This document shows positions 1 to 7,420 of a stretch of DNA of 7,829 nucleotides, one piece after another (the first letter of the stretch is position 1; every line of letters starts with the position of its first letter). The position numbers and the translations under genes were made by a program. Source of the DNA: Flavobacteriales bacterium (GTDB lineage: Bacteria > Bacteroidota > Bacteroidia > Flavobacteriales_F > PHOS-HE28); contig JADJXF010000033.1 in assembly GCA_016715995.1 (NCBI GenBank), positions 1 through 7,829 of the forward strand, read 5' to 3'. The notes under the pieces are model-generated. The model worked only from the letters and a program-made list of their open reading frames with translations. It ran no database searches and was not told the DNA's origin.

Positions 1-437
1 TCTGACTCCATCCCGACCGACGACATCCCGGTAGGTGCTGAACCCGAATTTCGTGTAGAAACTCACGGCCGGGACATTCTTGACGGCTACGGTGAGGGAG
101 ATGAACCGCTCGCGATAGTTCCTTTGGTGAAGAAGGAAGTCAATACCGGCACGCATGACCTGCTTGCCCAATCCCTGCAGATCAATCGCGGATCCAGCGC
201 CATGCCAATCTCGGCTCTGCCATCCACATCACGGTAGTATTCGAATATTTCCGATCAACGCTTCGCCGTCTTTCACCGCGAATCCTTCGCATTCGGCAGG
301 GCAATGGGTCAAGTTTCTTTCATGGAAGCATGATACGCCGACAAGTCGAAATCAGGGAAATACGCATTGTACTTCCATTCATCCATCACCCTCAGATGAT
401 CCAGATTCATGGGTTCGAAGGAGATGCTATTCGCCAT
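1..437 (-). pseudogene. GNAT-family N-acetyltransferase, broken by three indels, C-terminus beyond the window
   Basis: Read on the minus strand from the ATG at 437-435, the first frame gives 42 residues (MANSISFEPMNLDHLR...) and stops at 311-309. The similarity continues through three frame changes. One base appears lost in the T run at 314-316, one extra base is present in the T run at 248-250, and one base appears lost near 183-185. The restored protein reads ...EGFAVKDGEALIG, FEYYRDVDGRAEIGMALDPR, DLQGLGKQVMRAGIDFLL, then SLTVAVKNVPAVSFYTKFGF up to the window edge. The GLGK segment fits the acetyl-CoA pyrophosphate-binding loop (Q/RxxGxG/A). The NVPAVSFYTKFGF segment fits the conserved C-terminal GNAT strand-helix (N..A...Y.k.GF). 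About 145 codons are visible, close to a full GNAT domain. An in-frame TGA just upstream of the ATG limits the start. The substrate cannot be inferred. The breaks may be true decay or assembly errors. The family call is firm; pseudogene status is less so. Confidence 0.8.
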
Positions 438-710
438 GGTCGATCAGGATGTGCCGGTGTGCCCGCTTGCGGCGCTGCGCATGGCGGGTTCGGACAGCTG
501 GGGTAGGAGGTGGGCGGCTCAGTGCTTCGCGCCGGTCCAGACGAATTTAGGAGATGATTGCGGTCGGAGGGGAAGGGCCGAAAGAGGGTGGGAGCGGCGC
601 GGAATTTTTTCCGGGTCGGGCGCATCCTCCTCCCGTGGTCTGACCTCCCGGCGACAATTTTTCACCGGCCATTGCGGGGTTGGGCCATCGCTGCCGCGCA
701 GCATCTTTTA

Positions 711-732
711 CTAGGTTTGGAATTCACCCTAG
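711..732. repeat. Short inverted repeat CTAGG-N12-CCTAG over the putative promoter
   Basis: The two perfect 5-base arms are at 711-715 and 728-732. The left arm overlaps the -7-like element and the right arm lies near the expected transcription start. That placement would suit a repressor site, but the arms are short enough to occur by chance and no second copy was seen in the window. Confidence 0.25.
712..719 (+). promoter_or_regulatory. Putative Bacteroidota -7 promoter element for the gene at 745
   Basis: TAGGTTTG matches the Bacteroidota -7 consensus TAnnTTTG exactly. It lies 25 bases before the ATG at 745, which would leave a leader of roughly 20 bases. No TTG-type -33 element is found at the usual distance; the nearest TTG, at 680-682, is about 29 bases upstream, which is too far. 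A single 8-mer match is only moderate support. Confidence 0.4.
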
Positions 733-744
733 CCACCCCTGAGC

Positions 745-1698
745 ATGAGAGCATTGCTGTTTTCGCTTTCCGTCGTTGTATTCTCGTCTTGGAATGACGG
801 GCTCGGACAAACCATTCAATTGTTCGTCAACGATTTCAGTTCACCGCTGTCCACGCCGTCGGGCAATTGCGGACCCGACCTCTGCATTACCCCGGTGAAC
901 TCGCTTTGGCAGGGAACCGGCACAGGCACCGGTGGTGGCGGGTCGTGGAAGCAGGTGTACACGGTGGAAACCTTGCTGATCAACGGCTCGAGCGGCATCT
1001 ATACGGACAGTACCGGACAGGGCGGCGATTATTGCCTGGGCATGCTCTCCACCTTTCAGAATGACAAGGTCGCGCTGACGCTCTTCAGCGACACGCTGCC
1101 ATACGTCAACCTGTACATGGATGTCTCCGCGATTGACCTTGTCGGGTGCAGCGGACCATTCGGCACCGACGTGCCATCGTTCCGGGTCTCCGTCCATGAT
1201 TCGCCGAACGGGGTGTTCAACATCAATAATCCAGGTCCCCCGCTCGATGTGGATACGCTCTACGGCGGTGTTCCTTCCGCCGACCCGCATCATTTCCGGT
1301 GGACCACCGTGCAGACCGGCCTCGACGTTTCGGGCGCCACGGATGGGAACATCTCCGTGATGTGGGACCTGCTCACCTCAGGATATGCGGCCTTCGATAA
1401 CCTGCGCATCGAAGCCTCCATCAGCGGCGTCGGCCTGCCGAGACAGGACCGGGATTCCAAGTTGATGGTGATCGCTCCGAATCCCGCTCATGAATGGGCG
1501 ACGCTGCGGCGCTTCGCGCAGGGCGCGGCAACCGTGCGCGTGCTTTCGGCATCGGGCGCATTGGCCCGGCCCGCGATGCGCTTCGGGCCGTACGAAGCCA
1601 TCGGCTTCTCCACATCGGACCTGCACGACGGGATCTATGTGGTCGAGTGCAGCGTTGGCAGCAGGACGGGTCGGGGCATGCTGGTCGTTCAGCACTGA
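745..1698 (+). CDS. Secreted protein with C-terminal T9SS (Por) sorting domain
   Basis: This 317-residue protein is exported by Sec and probably then carried across the outer membrane by the type IX secretion system. The N-terminus MRALLFSLSVVVFSS is a signal peptide with a hydrophobic core at about residues 4-13; cleavage probably falls between residues 15 and 22. Residues about 22-230 are rich in Gly, Ser, Thr and aromatics and look like a beta-sandwich. They contain a Gly-rich GTGTGTGGGGS segment near residues 56-67 and several cysteines (NCGPDLC, DYC, GCSG), and I recognise no enzyme family in them. Residues about 238-317 form a type A sorting tail: APNPAHEWATL with PNP at 245-247, then VRVLSASGAL, then DLHDGIYVVE, ending in GRGMLVVQH. 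Such tails are normally cleaved and the protein secreted or anchored to the surface. The gene has its own putative promoter and is probably monocistronic. The T9SS call is strong; the function of the mature part is unknown. Confidence 0.87.
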   Translation: MRALLFSLSVVVFSSWNDGLGQTIQLFVNDFSSPLSTPSGNCGPDLCITPVNSLWQGTGTGTGGGGSWKQVYTVETLLINGSSGIYTDSTGQGGDYCLGMLSTFQNDKVALTLFSDTLPYVNLYMDVSAIDLVGCSGPFGTDVPSFRVSVHDSPNGVFNINNPGPPLDVDTLYGGVPSADPHHFRWTTVQTGLDVSGATDGNISVMWDLLTSGYAAFDNLRIEASISGVGLPRQDRDSKLMVIAPNPAHEWATLRRFAQGAATVRVLSASGALARPAMRFGPYEAIGFSTSDLHDGIYVVECSVGSRTGRGMLVVQH

Positions 1699-1755
1699 CG
1701 CTGGACGGCAGTCCCGGGAAGCTTGGGCGGAAAGCACCCTCGACCGTATTCCGTG

Positions 1756-1785
1756 TTTGCGGGTTGAGCTATCGTGCTAACCTTG
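1756..1785 (+). promoter_or_regulatory. Putative Bacteroidota promoter for the gene at 1804
   Basis: TTTG at 1756-1759 and TAACCTTG at 1778-1785 are separated by 18 bases. This fits the Bacteroidota pair TTTG (-33) and TAnnTTTG (-7) with one mismatch in the second element. The expected transcription start, around 1791, leaves a leader of about 13 bases before the ATG at 1804. It also places the upstream in-frame GTG at 1774 ahead of the transcript, which argues against GTG as the start. Confidence 0.45.
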
Positions 1786-1803
1786 TCTTGTAATCCCACC
1801 CCC

Positions 1804-4018
1804 ATGCGCCACCTCCTCGCTCTCCTAGCCCTGCTGCCCGCCCTCGTCGGCGCGCAGATCTGGAACCCCGTCACCAATGAGTTCCGCGTGAACCAGAACG
1901 TGCCCAGCGACCAGTACCGGCCGCAGCTGGCCATGGGGCCCAGCGACGATTACGTGGTGGTGTGGAAGAGCTGGCAGCAGGACGGCCCCGATGCCAGCAT
2001 CTACTTCCGCCGCTACAACAGCGCGCACATCGCCATCAGCAGCGAGTTGCTCGTGGCCACCGGCAGCAATTACCAGGAGCAGTACGTGGTGAAGGTGATT
2101 TACTGGACCGCCGGCCGATTCCTCATCGCCTGGAACACCGCCAGCGGCTTGTACCTGCGGGTGCTCGAGGCGGACAACACCCTCGGCGCCACCCTCAACC
2201 TCGGCGGCGGCGGGCAATGGGACATGGCCGTGCGCGGCAACACGCTCACCCTGCTCTACGGCAGCGGCAACGACGTGCTCAACATCCGCAACTACGACCT
2301 CGGCACCAACAATTTCACCGGCCCCGCCGTGCTCGTCACCGAGGACGCCAACAACGATTACGACCACCCCAACATCCGGTACAAGAGCGACGGCACGCTC
2401 GTGGCCATCTACGGCCGCGACAATTACCCGCAGCGCATCTACCGCAAGACCTTCGATGCCGACCTGCTCGCGCATCAACGAGACGATGGTGTACAACCAG
2501 AACAGCTCGCTCAATTGCATCGACGTGAGCACCAACGCCAGCGACGGGATCCTCATCAGCACCAAGTGGGGCGTGAACGGCACCGACGTGTTCCAGGCCT
2601 GGATCCTGGATGCCAACGGCGCCACATTGATGGGAACCACCGGCATCTTCGCCAGCAGCTACGCCTATTACACCAGCGAGTGCGCCCTCTTCGACAACGG
2701 CGATTTCGTGATCGTGATGGGCACCTGGACCAGCCTCAACGACACCGAGAACTACAACGTGCGCGGCTTCTACGCCAGCAGCTACAATTTCCAGAACAGC
2801 GGCGTGCAGGTGCTCAACACCACGATCGCCGGCGTGCAGGCCTACCCGGCGGTGGAGAAGCGCGCCGACGGCGGCTTCGTGGTGGTGTGGCAGGGCAACG
2901 GCTTCCAGGGCGATACGCAGGGCATCAATGCGCGCGCCTACAGCGGCGTGAGCTTCCCCGGCGTGCAGGCCGGCACCAACACCGCCACCGTGGTGGACGA
3001 GACCGGCGCCACCGGCGTGGTGCAATTGCGCCTCGGCACGCAGCCCACCGGCAACGTGGTGGTGGACCTGAGCGTGAGCGACGACACCGAGGCCAGCATC
3101 GATGTGGCGCAGATGACCTTCACCACCACCGATTGGAACGTGCCGCAGGACGTCACCCTCACCGGGCTCGACGATGCGCTCGACGATGGCGACATCAACC
3201 TCTCGCTGGTGGCCACCATGAACGCCGCCACCGCCGATGCGCAGTACGCCGCCATGGGCCCGGAGAATTTCGCCGTGCTGAACCGCGACGACGATGCGCT
3301 CTTCAGCGTCCCCCAGCCGCCGCCCTTCTGCCGCGACATCGGCCTGGCCGCCGCGAACGTGATCGTCACCAACGTGGGCGCGCCCGTGGGCAGCCCCAGC
3401 GTGAGCAGCAGCGACCAGAACGTGGTGGCCGATGCCGACCTCAGCGTGCAGCAGCTCAACGCCACCACCTTCGCCATCGGCATCAGCAACCTGCAGGACA
3501 ACGCGCCCGGCACCGCCAACATCACGCTCACCGTGAGCGATGCCTACTTCAGCTACAGCGGCGTCTTCAGCGTCACCACCCTCGGCGCGGTGCCGGTGAT
3601 CACGCAGAACGGATCGGAGCTCACCGTGAACCCGCCCGGCGTGAGCTACCAATGGTACCTCGATGGCGCCTTCCTCCCCGGAGGCACATTGCAGAGCTGG
3701 ACCGCCACCGCGAACGGCACCTACACCGTGCTGGTGGTGGATGCCGATGGCTGCTACAGCAACTCCGCCGATTTCGTCTACAACTCAACGGGCATCACTA
3801 GCGCGCACCGCGAGGCCTTCCGCGCCGCGCTGCTACACGATGCGCTCTGGCTGAACGCGCCGCAAGCGGGAGCGCTGCGCGTGCTCGATGCCGCCGGACG
3901 CGAAGTGCAACTTGCGCGCGTGATTGCCGGGCAGCAATCCATCGCGTTGCCGGGCCTGGCGCCGGGCGCCTATACCGTGCTGCTGAACGGGGAGGGGAGA
4001 AGGGTGGTGAGGGAGTAG
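1804..4018 (+). pseudogene. Large secreted T9SS-type protein (propeller-like repeats, Calx-beta-like, Ig-like), split by a frameshift near 2470
   Basis: The ATG at 1804 opens a signal peptide, MRHLLALLALLPALVGA, with probable cleavage before QIW. The first frame is coherent to 2469 (...YRKTFDADLL). The same protein then continues in another frame from 2471 (RINETMVYNQNSSLN...) to the TAG at 4016-4018, about 737 residues in all if one base is skipped. Residues about 39-71 (RPQLAMGPSDDYVVVW...) and 347-378 (YPAVEKRADGGFVVVW...) are copies of one repeat and suggest a beta-propeller spanning the break. Residues about 390-500 (ATVVDETGATGVVQLRLG, then TTTDWNVPQDVTLTGLDD) resemble a Calx-beta-type domain. 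An Ig-like unit (VSYQWYLDGAFLPGG) precedes a divergent sorting tail, which has LRVLDAAGREV and LPGLAPGAYTVLL but no PNP motif. The break is either one extra base, or two bases lost from a CGCGCG run. It could be an assembly error, leaving a functional surface protein. No enzymatic motif was seen. Confidence 0.75.
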
Positions 4019-4022
4019 GGGG
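3989..4022 (+). other. Canonical G-quadruplex motif across the stop codon
   Basis: Five G-runs (GGGG, GGGG, GGG, GGG, GGGGG) are joined by loops of 1, 4, 6 and 4 bases on the coding strand, so both the DNA and the mRNA could fold. The run encodes the end of the sorting tail (NGEGRRVVRE) and includes the TAG stop at 4016-4018. It lies in a purine-rich stretch that continues to about 4055, between the secreted-protein gene and the helicase operon. No hairpin terminator was seen here. Folding and any role in termination are inference. Confidence 0.55.
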
Positions 4023-4041
4023 AGCGAACGAAGGGGCGAGA

Positions 4042-4067
4042 TTGGATGGAAGGGGCGTGCTACTTTG
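4042..4067 (+). promoter_or_regulatory. Putative promoter for the PLD-helicase operon
   Basis: TTG at 4042-4044 and TACTTTG at 4061-4067 are 16 bases apart. TACTTTG resembles the Bacteroidota TAnnTTTG element with one spacer base missing, so the match is imperfect. Transcription would begin at about 4073, almost at the ATG at 4076, giving a leaderless or nearly leaderless mRNA. This supports 4076 over the upstream ATG at 4046, which lies inside the promoter. Confidence 0.35.
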
Positions 4068-4075
4068 AGCCCGCA

Positions 4076-7000
4076 ATGCCCACCATCTACGACAACATCG
4101 AGCAGAAGCTCCTCGAAGGCCCCAAGGAGAGCTTCCGCCTTGCTTATCGAAGCGATGTATGCGTGGGCTACCTGAACCTGCGGGGCTGGGGGCCATTGGC
4201 GGAACTGGTCAATGGATACGATGGAGGTGAAGGCAAGCAGTGCCGCGTGCTCGTGGGCATGAGCAAGTCACGGCGAGAGGAATTGACCGAGCTCTATGCG
4301 GCCGAAGGGCGCACGGAACCCGATCAGAGCGATGTGGCCCGCTGGCGAAAGCGGTTGGCGCATGACCTGCGCGAACAGTTGACCTACGGCACACCCAGCG
4401 AAAGCGACGAGCGCGCCTTGAAGCGATTTGCTGAACAGATCCGCGCGGGCAAGGTGGTGGTGAAGCTGCACTTGGCCTACCTGCTGCACGCCAAATTGTA
4501 TCTGGCATTTCGAGAGGACCGCTTCAATCCCATCATCGGCTTCGTTGGGAGCAGCAACCTCACCTTCAGTGGGCTGCAAGGCAACGGGGAACTGAACGTG
4601 GACGTGATCGAGAGCGATGCAGCACAAAAGCTCGCCAAGTGGTTCGAGGACCGATGGAATGCCGATTGGTGCATTGACATCAGCCAGGACCTACTGGCCA
4701 TCATCGACGAGAGCTGGGCGGGTTTGGACCGAACGCCTTACGAGGTGTTCCTGAAGATCGTGTACCACCTGAGCAACGAGGCCCGCATCGGCCTGGCCAC
4801 CTATGAAGTGCCGCCGCTATTCCGGAACCAGTTGCTGAAGTTCCAGGCGGAAGCGGTGCGTATGGCGGCCCGCATGCTCGACAAGCGGGGCGGCGTGCTG
4901 ATCGGTGATGTGGTGGGTCTGGGTAAAACGTGGACGGCCGCAGCGCTCATCAAACTGATGGAGCAGACCGAGTTCCGCGGCAGCATGGTGATCTGCCCGC
5001 CGAACCTGGAGGAGATGTGGAGGTGGTTCAAAAAGGAGTTCGAGCTGAAACTGGAGATCGTGTCACTCGGCGCGGTGAAGGATGCCGAATACCTGGAGCA
5101 GTTCCCACGTCCGAAGCTGCTGGTGCTGGACGAGAGCCACAACCTGCGCAACCCCGAGGGCAAGCGCTACAAGGCCGTGCGTGAATTCATCCACCGCGTG
5201 GAATGCAAGGTGGTGTTGCTTAGCGCCACGCCTTACAACAAGACCTTCTTCGACCTGTCCTCACAGCTCGGGCTCTTCATCGACCCTGAGGAGGACATCG
5301 GCCTGCGCCCCAACCAGTACATCACCGACCTCGGTGGTGAGCATGTGTTCCAGGCCGAGCACCAAACGCAACCGCAAACGCTGCGCGCCTTCGAGCACAG
5401 CACCTTCACGGACGATTGGCGCGACCTGATGAAGCATTACACCGTGCGGCGCACACGCAGCTTCATCCGCAAGCACAGTCCCATCGATCCGGTGGACGGT
5501 AAGCCTTTCCTGGAGTTCCAGGACGGCTCGCGCTTCAAGTTCCCGGAGCGGGTCCCCAAGGCCTTCAAGTACGGTTTCAGCGCCAAGGACCCGAACGACC
5601 AGTACGCCAAGCTCTACAGCAATGAGGTGGTGGACATCATCCGCCACTTGCATCTGGCGCGTTATGGATTACGCCGCTACATCGATGGCACCGCCGAGAG
5701 CCAGGCCAGCCAGAAGGAGTTACGGATCATCGACGACCTGAGCCGCGCGGGCAAGCGCATGGTGGGCTTCGCGCGCACCAGCCTCTTCAAGCGCTTGGAA
5801 AGCAGTGGCTGGTCTTTCCTGTTGAGCTTGCAGCGCCACATCCCGCGCAATCACCTCTTCGTGTACGCGCTGGAGAACGGGCTGGACCTGCCCATCGGCA
5901 TCCAGGACGGTGAAGGCATCGACGAGATCCTTGGCGACGAGGACATGGAGAAGCTCGCCGAGATGAGCGTGGACGAGCACGGCAAGCGCTATGCGGAGAA
6001 CGCGGCGTTGCTGTACAAGGCGCTGGACATCCCCAAGAACCGCAAGCGCTTCAAGTGGCTGCGCGCCGACCTCTTCACCGAACAACTCAAGAAGCACCTG
6101 CTGGAGGATGCCGGGCAGCTGCATCACATCTGGACCATCGGCAAGGACTGGGATCCCACGAAGGACAAGCAGCTGAACGCGTTGCACCGCTTCTGCACTA
6201 AGGAGAACCCGGATAAGAAGGTGCTCGTGTTCACACAGTTCGCGGATACCGCCATCTACCTGCACGAGCAGCTGGACGCGCGCAAAGTGAGCGGCCTCGA
6301 TGTGGTGACCGGTAGCCTGAACGACCCCACCCACGCCGCGCACCGCTTCAGCCCGCGCAGCAACAAGAAACCCGAGATCGCGGGCACCAGTCACGAAACG
6401 CGCGTGCTCATCACCACCGATGTGCTCAGCGAAGGACAGAACTTGCAAGACGGGCACATCATCATCAACTACGACCTGCCGTGGGCGCTCATCCGCCTGA
6501 TCCAGCGCGCGGGCCGCGTGGACCGCATCGGTCAGGAAAGCGAGAAGGTGTTTTGCTACAGCTTCCTGCCGGAGGATGGCATCGAGACCATCATCAACCT
6601 GCGCGGACGCTTGCGGCAACGCATCACCGAGAACGCTGAAGTGGTGGGCACGGACGAAGTGTTCTTCGATGGCGACCCGGTGAATCTGCACGACCTCTAC
6701 GCTGAAAAGAGCGGTTTATACGACGAGGAGGGCGATGATGAAGTGGACTTGGGCAGCTGGGCCTACCAGATCTGGAACGAGGCCACCACCGGTGATGTTG
6801 AGCTTCGCAAGCGCATCGAGAACATGCCCGATGTGGTGTACAGCACGCGCCACCTACCTGCGCATGAGGCCAAGGCGCAACCAGGGGTGGCCGTGTTCGT
6901 GAAGACCGCGCAAGAAAACGACCTGCTCACCTGGGTGAACGGCAGCGGCGAAGTGGTGACGCAAAGTCAGTTCCGAATCCTGAAGGCACTACAATGCGGC

Positions 7001-7420
7001 CCCGATGAAGCCACTGCCGAGCGCGTGACCAACCACCACGAACTGGTGAAGACCGCCGTGCGCCACATCCACGAGAACGAGAGCAGTACCGGCGGCGGGC
7101 AACTGGGCAAGAAGAACGGCGCCCGCTACCAGGCTTACAACCGCTTGAAGGTGCTCTTCGAGAAGGACCGCAGCACGCTCTTCGAGAACCGCGCACTGAA
7201 GGAAGCGGCGGAGGACATCTATAGGTTCCCGCTGCGCGAACGTGCCAAGGACCTGCTGAACCGCCGCCTGCGCGAGGGCATCACCGATGCCGAACTGGCC
7301 GAGCTGGTGCTCGCCTTGCACGAGGACGGCCAGCTGGTGAACAAGCCGGAGGAGGGCACCACCGAGCTGGCCCAGCAACCCCACATCATCTGTTCCATCG
7401 GATTGCGCACCCCGCGATGA
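4076..7420 (+). CDS. PLD-nuclease/SNF2 helicase fusion protein, probable phage-defence effector
   Basis: The 1114-residue product combines a nuclease-type domain with a DNA translocase. Residues 1-200 form a phospholipase-D-like domain with one active-site set: H138-A-K140, then G158-S-S-N161, then a conserved-looking E172. Single-motif PLD nucleases work as dimers. A complete SF2/SNF2 motor follows. Motif I is GDVVGLGKT (277-285), motif II DESH (352-355) and motif III SATP (383-386). Further on are VRRTR (457-461), the SNF2-like LFKRLESS near 570, motif IV VLVFTQF (716-722), motif V TDVLSEGQNLQ (781-791) and motif VI QRAGRVDRIGQ (810-820). About 330 residues separate motifs III and IV. The tail (850-1114) is charged and unrecognised. 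An alternative ATG at 4046 would add ten residues (MEGACYFEPA) that do not resemble the domain, so 4076 is preferred. The stop overlaps the next start by ATGA. By context this is a restriction-like or DISARM-like defence protein that moves along and cuts foreign DNA. That role is inferred; the domains are clear. Confidence 0.9.
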   Translation: MPTIYDNIEQKLLEGPKESFRLAYRSDVCVGYLNLRGWGPLAELVNGYDGGEGKQCRVLVGMSKSRREELTELYAAEGRTEPDQSDVARWRKRLAHDLREQLTYGTPSESDERALKRFAEQIRAGKVVVKLHLAYLLHAKLYLAFREDRFNPIIGFVGSSNLTFSGLQGNGELNVDVIESDAAQKLAKWFEDRWNADWCIDISQDLLAIIDESWAGLDRTPYEVFLKIVYHLSNEARIGLATYEVPPLFRNQLLKFQAEAVRMAARMLDKRGGVLIGDVVGLGKTWTAAALIKLMEQTEFRGSMVICPPNLEEMWRWFKKEFELKLEIVSLGAVKDAEYLEQFPRPKLLVLDESHNLRNPEGKRYKAVREFIHRVECKVVLLSATPYNKTFFDLSSQLGLFIDPEEDIGLRPNQYITDLGGEHVFQAEHQTQPQTLRAFEHSTFTDDWRDLMKHYTVRRTRSFIRKHSPIDPVDGKPFLEFQDGSRFKFPERVPKAFKYGFSAKDPNDQYAKLYSNEVVDIIRHLHLARYGLRRYIDGTAESQASQKELRIIDDLSRAGKRMVGFARTSLFKRLESSGWSFLLSLQRHIPRNHLFVYALENGLDLPIGIQDGEGIDEILGDEDMEKLAEMSVDEHGKRYAENAALLYKALDIPKNRKRFKWLRADLFTEQLKKHLLEDAGQLHHIWTIGKDWDPTKDKQLNALHRFCTKENPDKKVLVFTQFADTAIYLHEQLDARKVSGLDVVTGSLNDPTHAAHRFSPRSNKKPEIAGTSHETRVLITTDVLSEGQNLQDGHIIINYDLPWALIRLIQRAGRVDRIGQESEKVFCYSFLPEDGIETIINLRGRLRQRITENAEVVGTDEVFFDGDPVNLHDLYAEKSGLYDEEGDDEVDLGSWAYQIWNEATTGDVELRKRIENMPDVVYSTRHLPAHEAKAQPGVAVFVKTAQENDLLTWVNGSGEVVTQSQFRILKALQCGPDEATAERVTNHHELVKTAVRHIHENESSTGGGQLGKKNGARYQAYNRLKVLFEKDRSTLFENRALKEAAEDIYRFPLRERAKDLLNRRLREGITDAELAELVLALHEDGQLVNKPEEGTTELAQQPHIICSIGLRTPR

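Larger units (their letters stand above)
438..744. other. Intergenic region without a recognisable gene
   Basis: This 307-base stretch separates the minus-strand acetyltransferase remnant from the plus-strand secreted-protein gene, so it should hold two divergent promoters. Short open frames cross it on both strands, but their translations are rich in Arg, Ser and Pro and show no family resemblance. It contains a G-rich cluster at 569-592, a weak 5-bp hairpin CGGAA/TTCCG with a TTTT loop at 600-613, and a -7-like promoter element at 712-719. I found no convincing promoter for the minus-strand gene, no tRNA and no strong terminator. Confidence 0.6.

Noticed and set aside
155..550. A 131-residue plus-strand open frame
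   Set aside because: It is antisense to the acetyltransferase remnant and has a Cys/Arg/Ser-rich composition with no recognisable domain.
600..613. CGGAA-TTTT-TTCCG hairpin as a terminator
   Set aside because: The stem is only five base pairs with no following T-run, and it lies between divergent genes where no terminator is expected.
2336..3652. A 438-residue minus-strand open frame
   Set aside because: Its translation is dominated by Gly, His, Ala and Val, as expected antisense to GC-rich coding sequence. The plus strand has clear secretion and repeat features.
1774..3801. A single 675-residue gene starting at GTG 1774
   Set aside because: The GTG lies in the promoter region and precedes the signal peptide. 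After 2469 the frame becomes an Arg/His/Gln-rich shadow of the true frame.
2456..4018. An independent gene starting at ATG 2456
   Set aside because: It has no signal peptide or promoter, and the propeller-like repeats continue across the break from the upstream frame.
5720..6691. A 323-residue minus-strand open frame
   Set aside because: It is antisense to the helicase region containing motifs IV-VI, which is unmistakably coding on the plus strand.
4076..7420. Assignment to Mokosh type II (helicase-PLD fusion)
   Set aside because: Mokosh helicases are, as I recall, superfamily 1. This protein has superfamily 2/SNF2 motifs (DESH, QRAGRVDRIGQ) and an N-terminal, not C-terminal, PLD domain.
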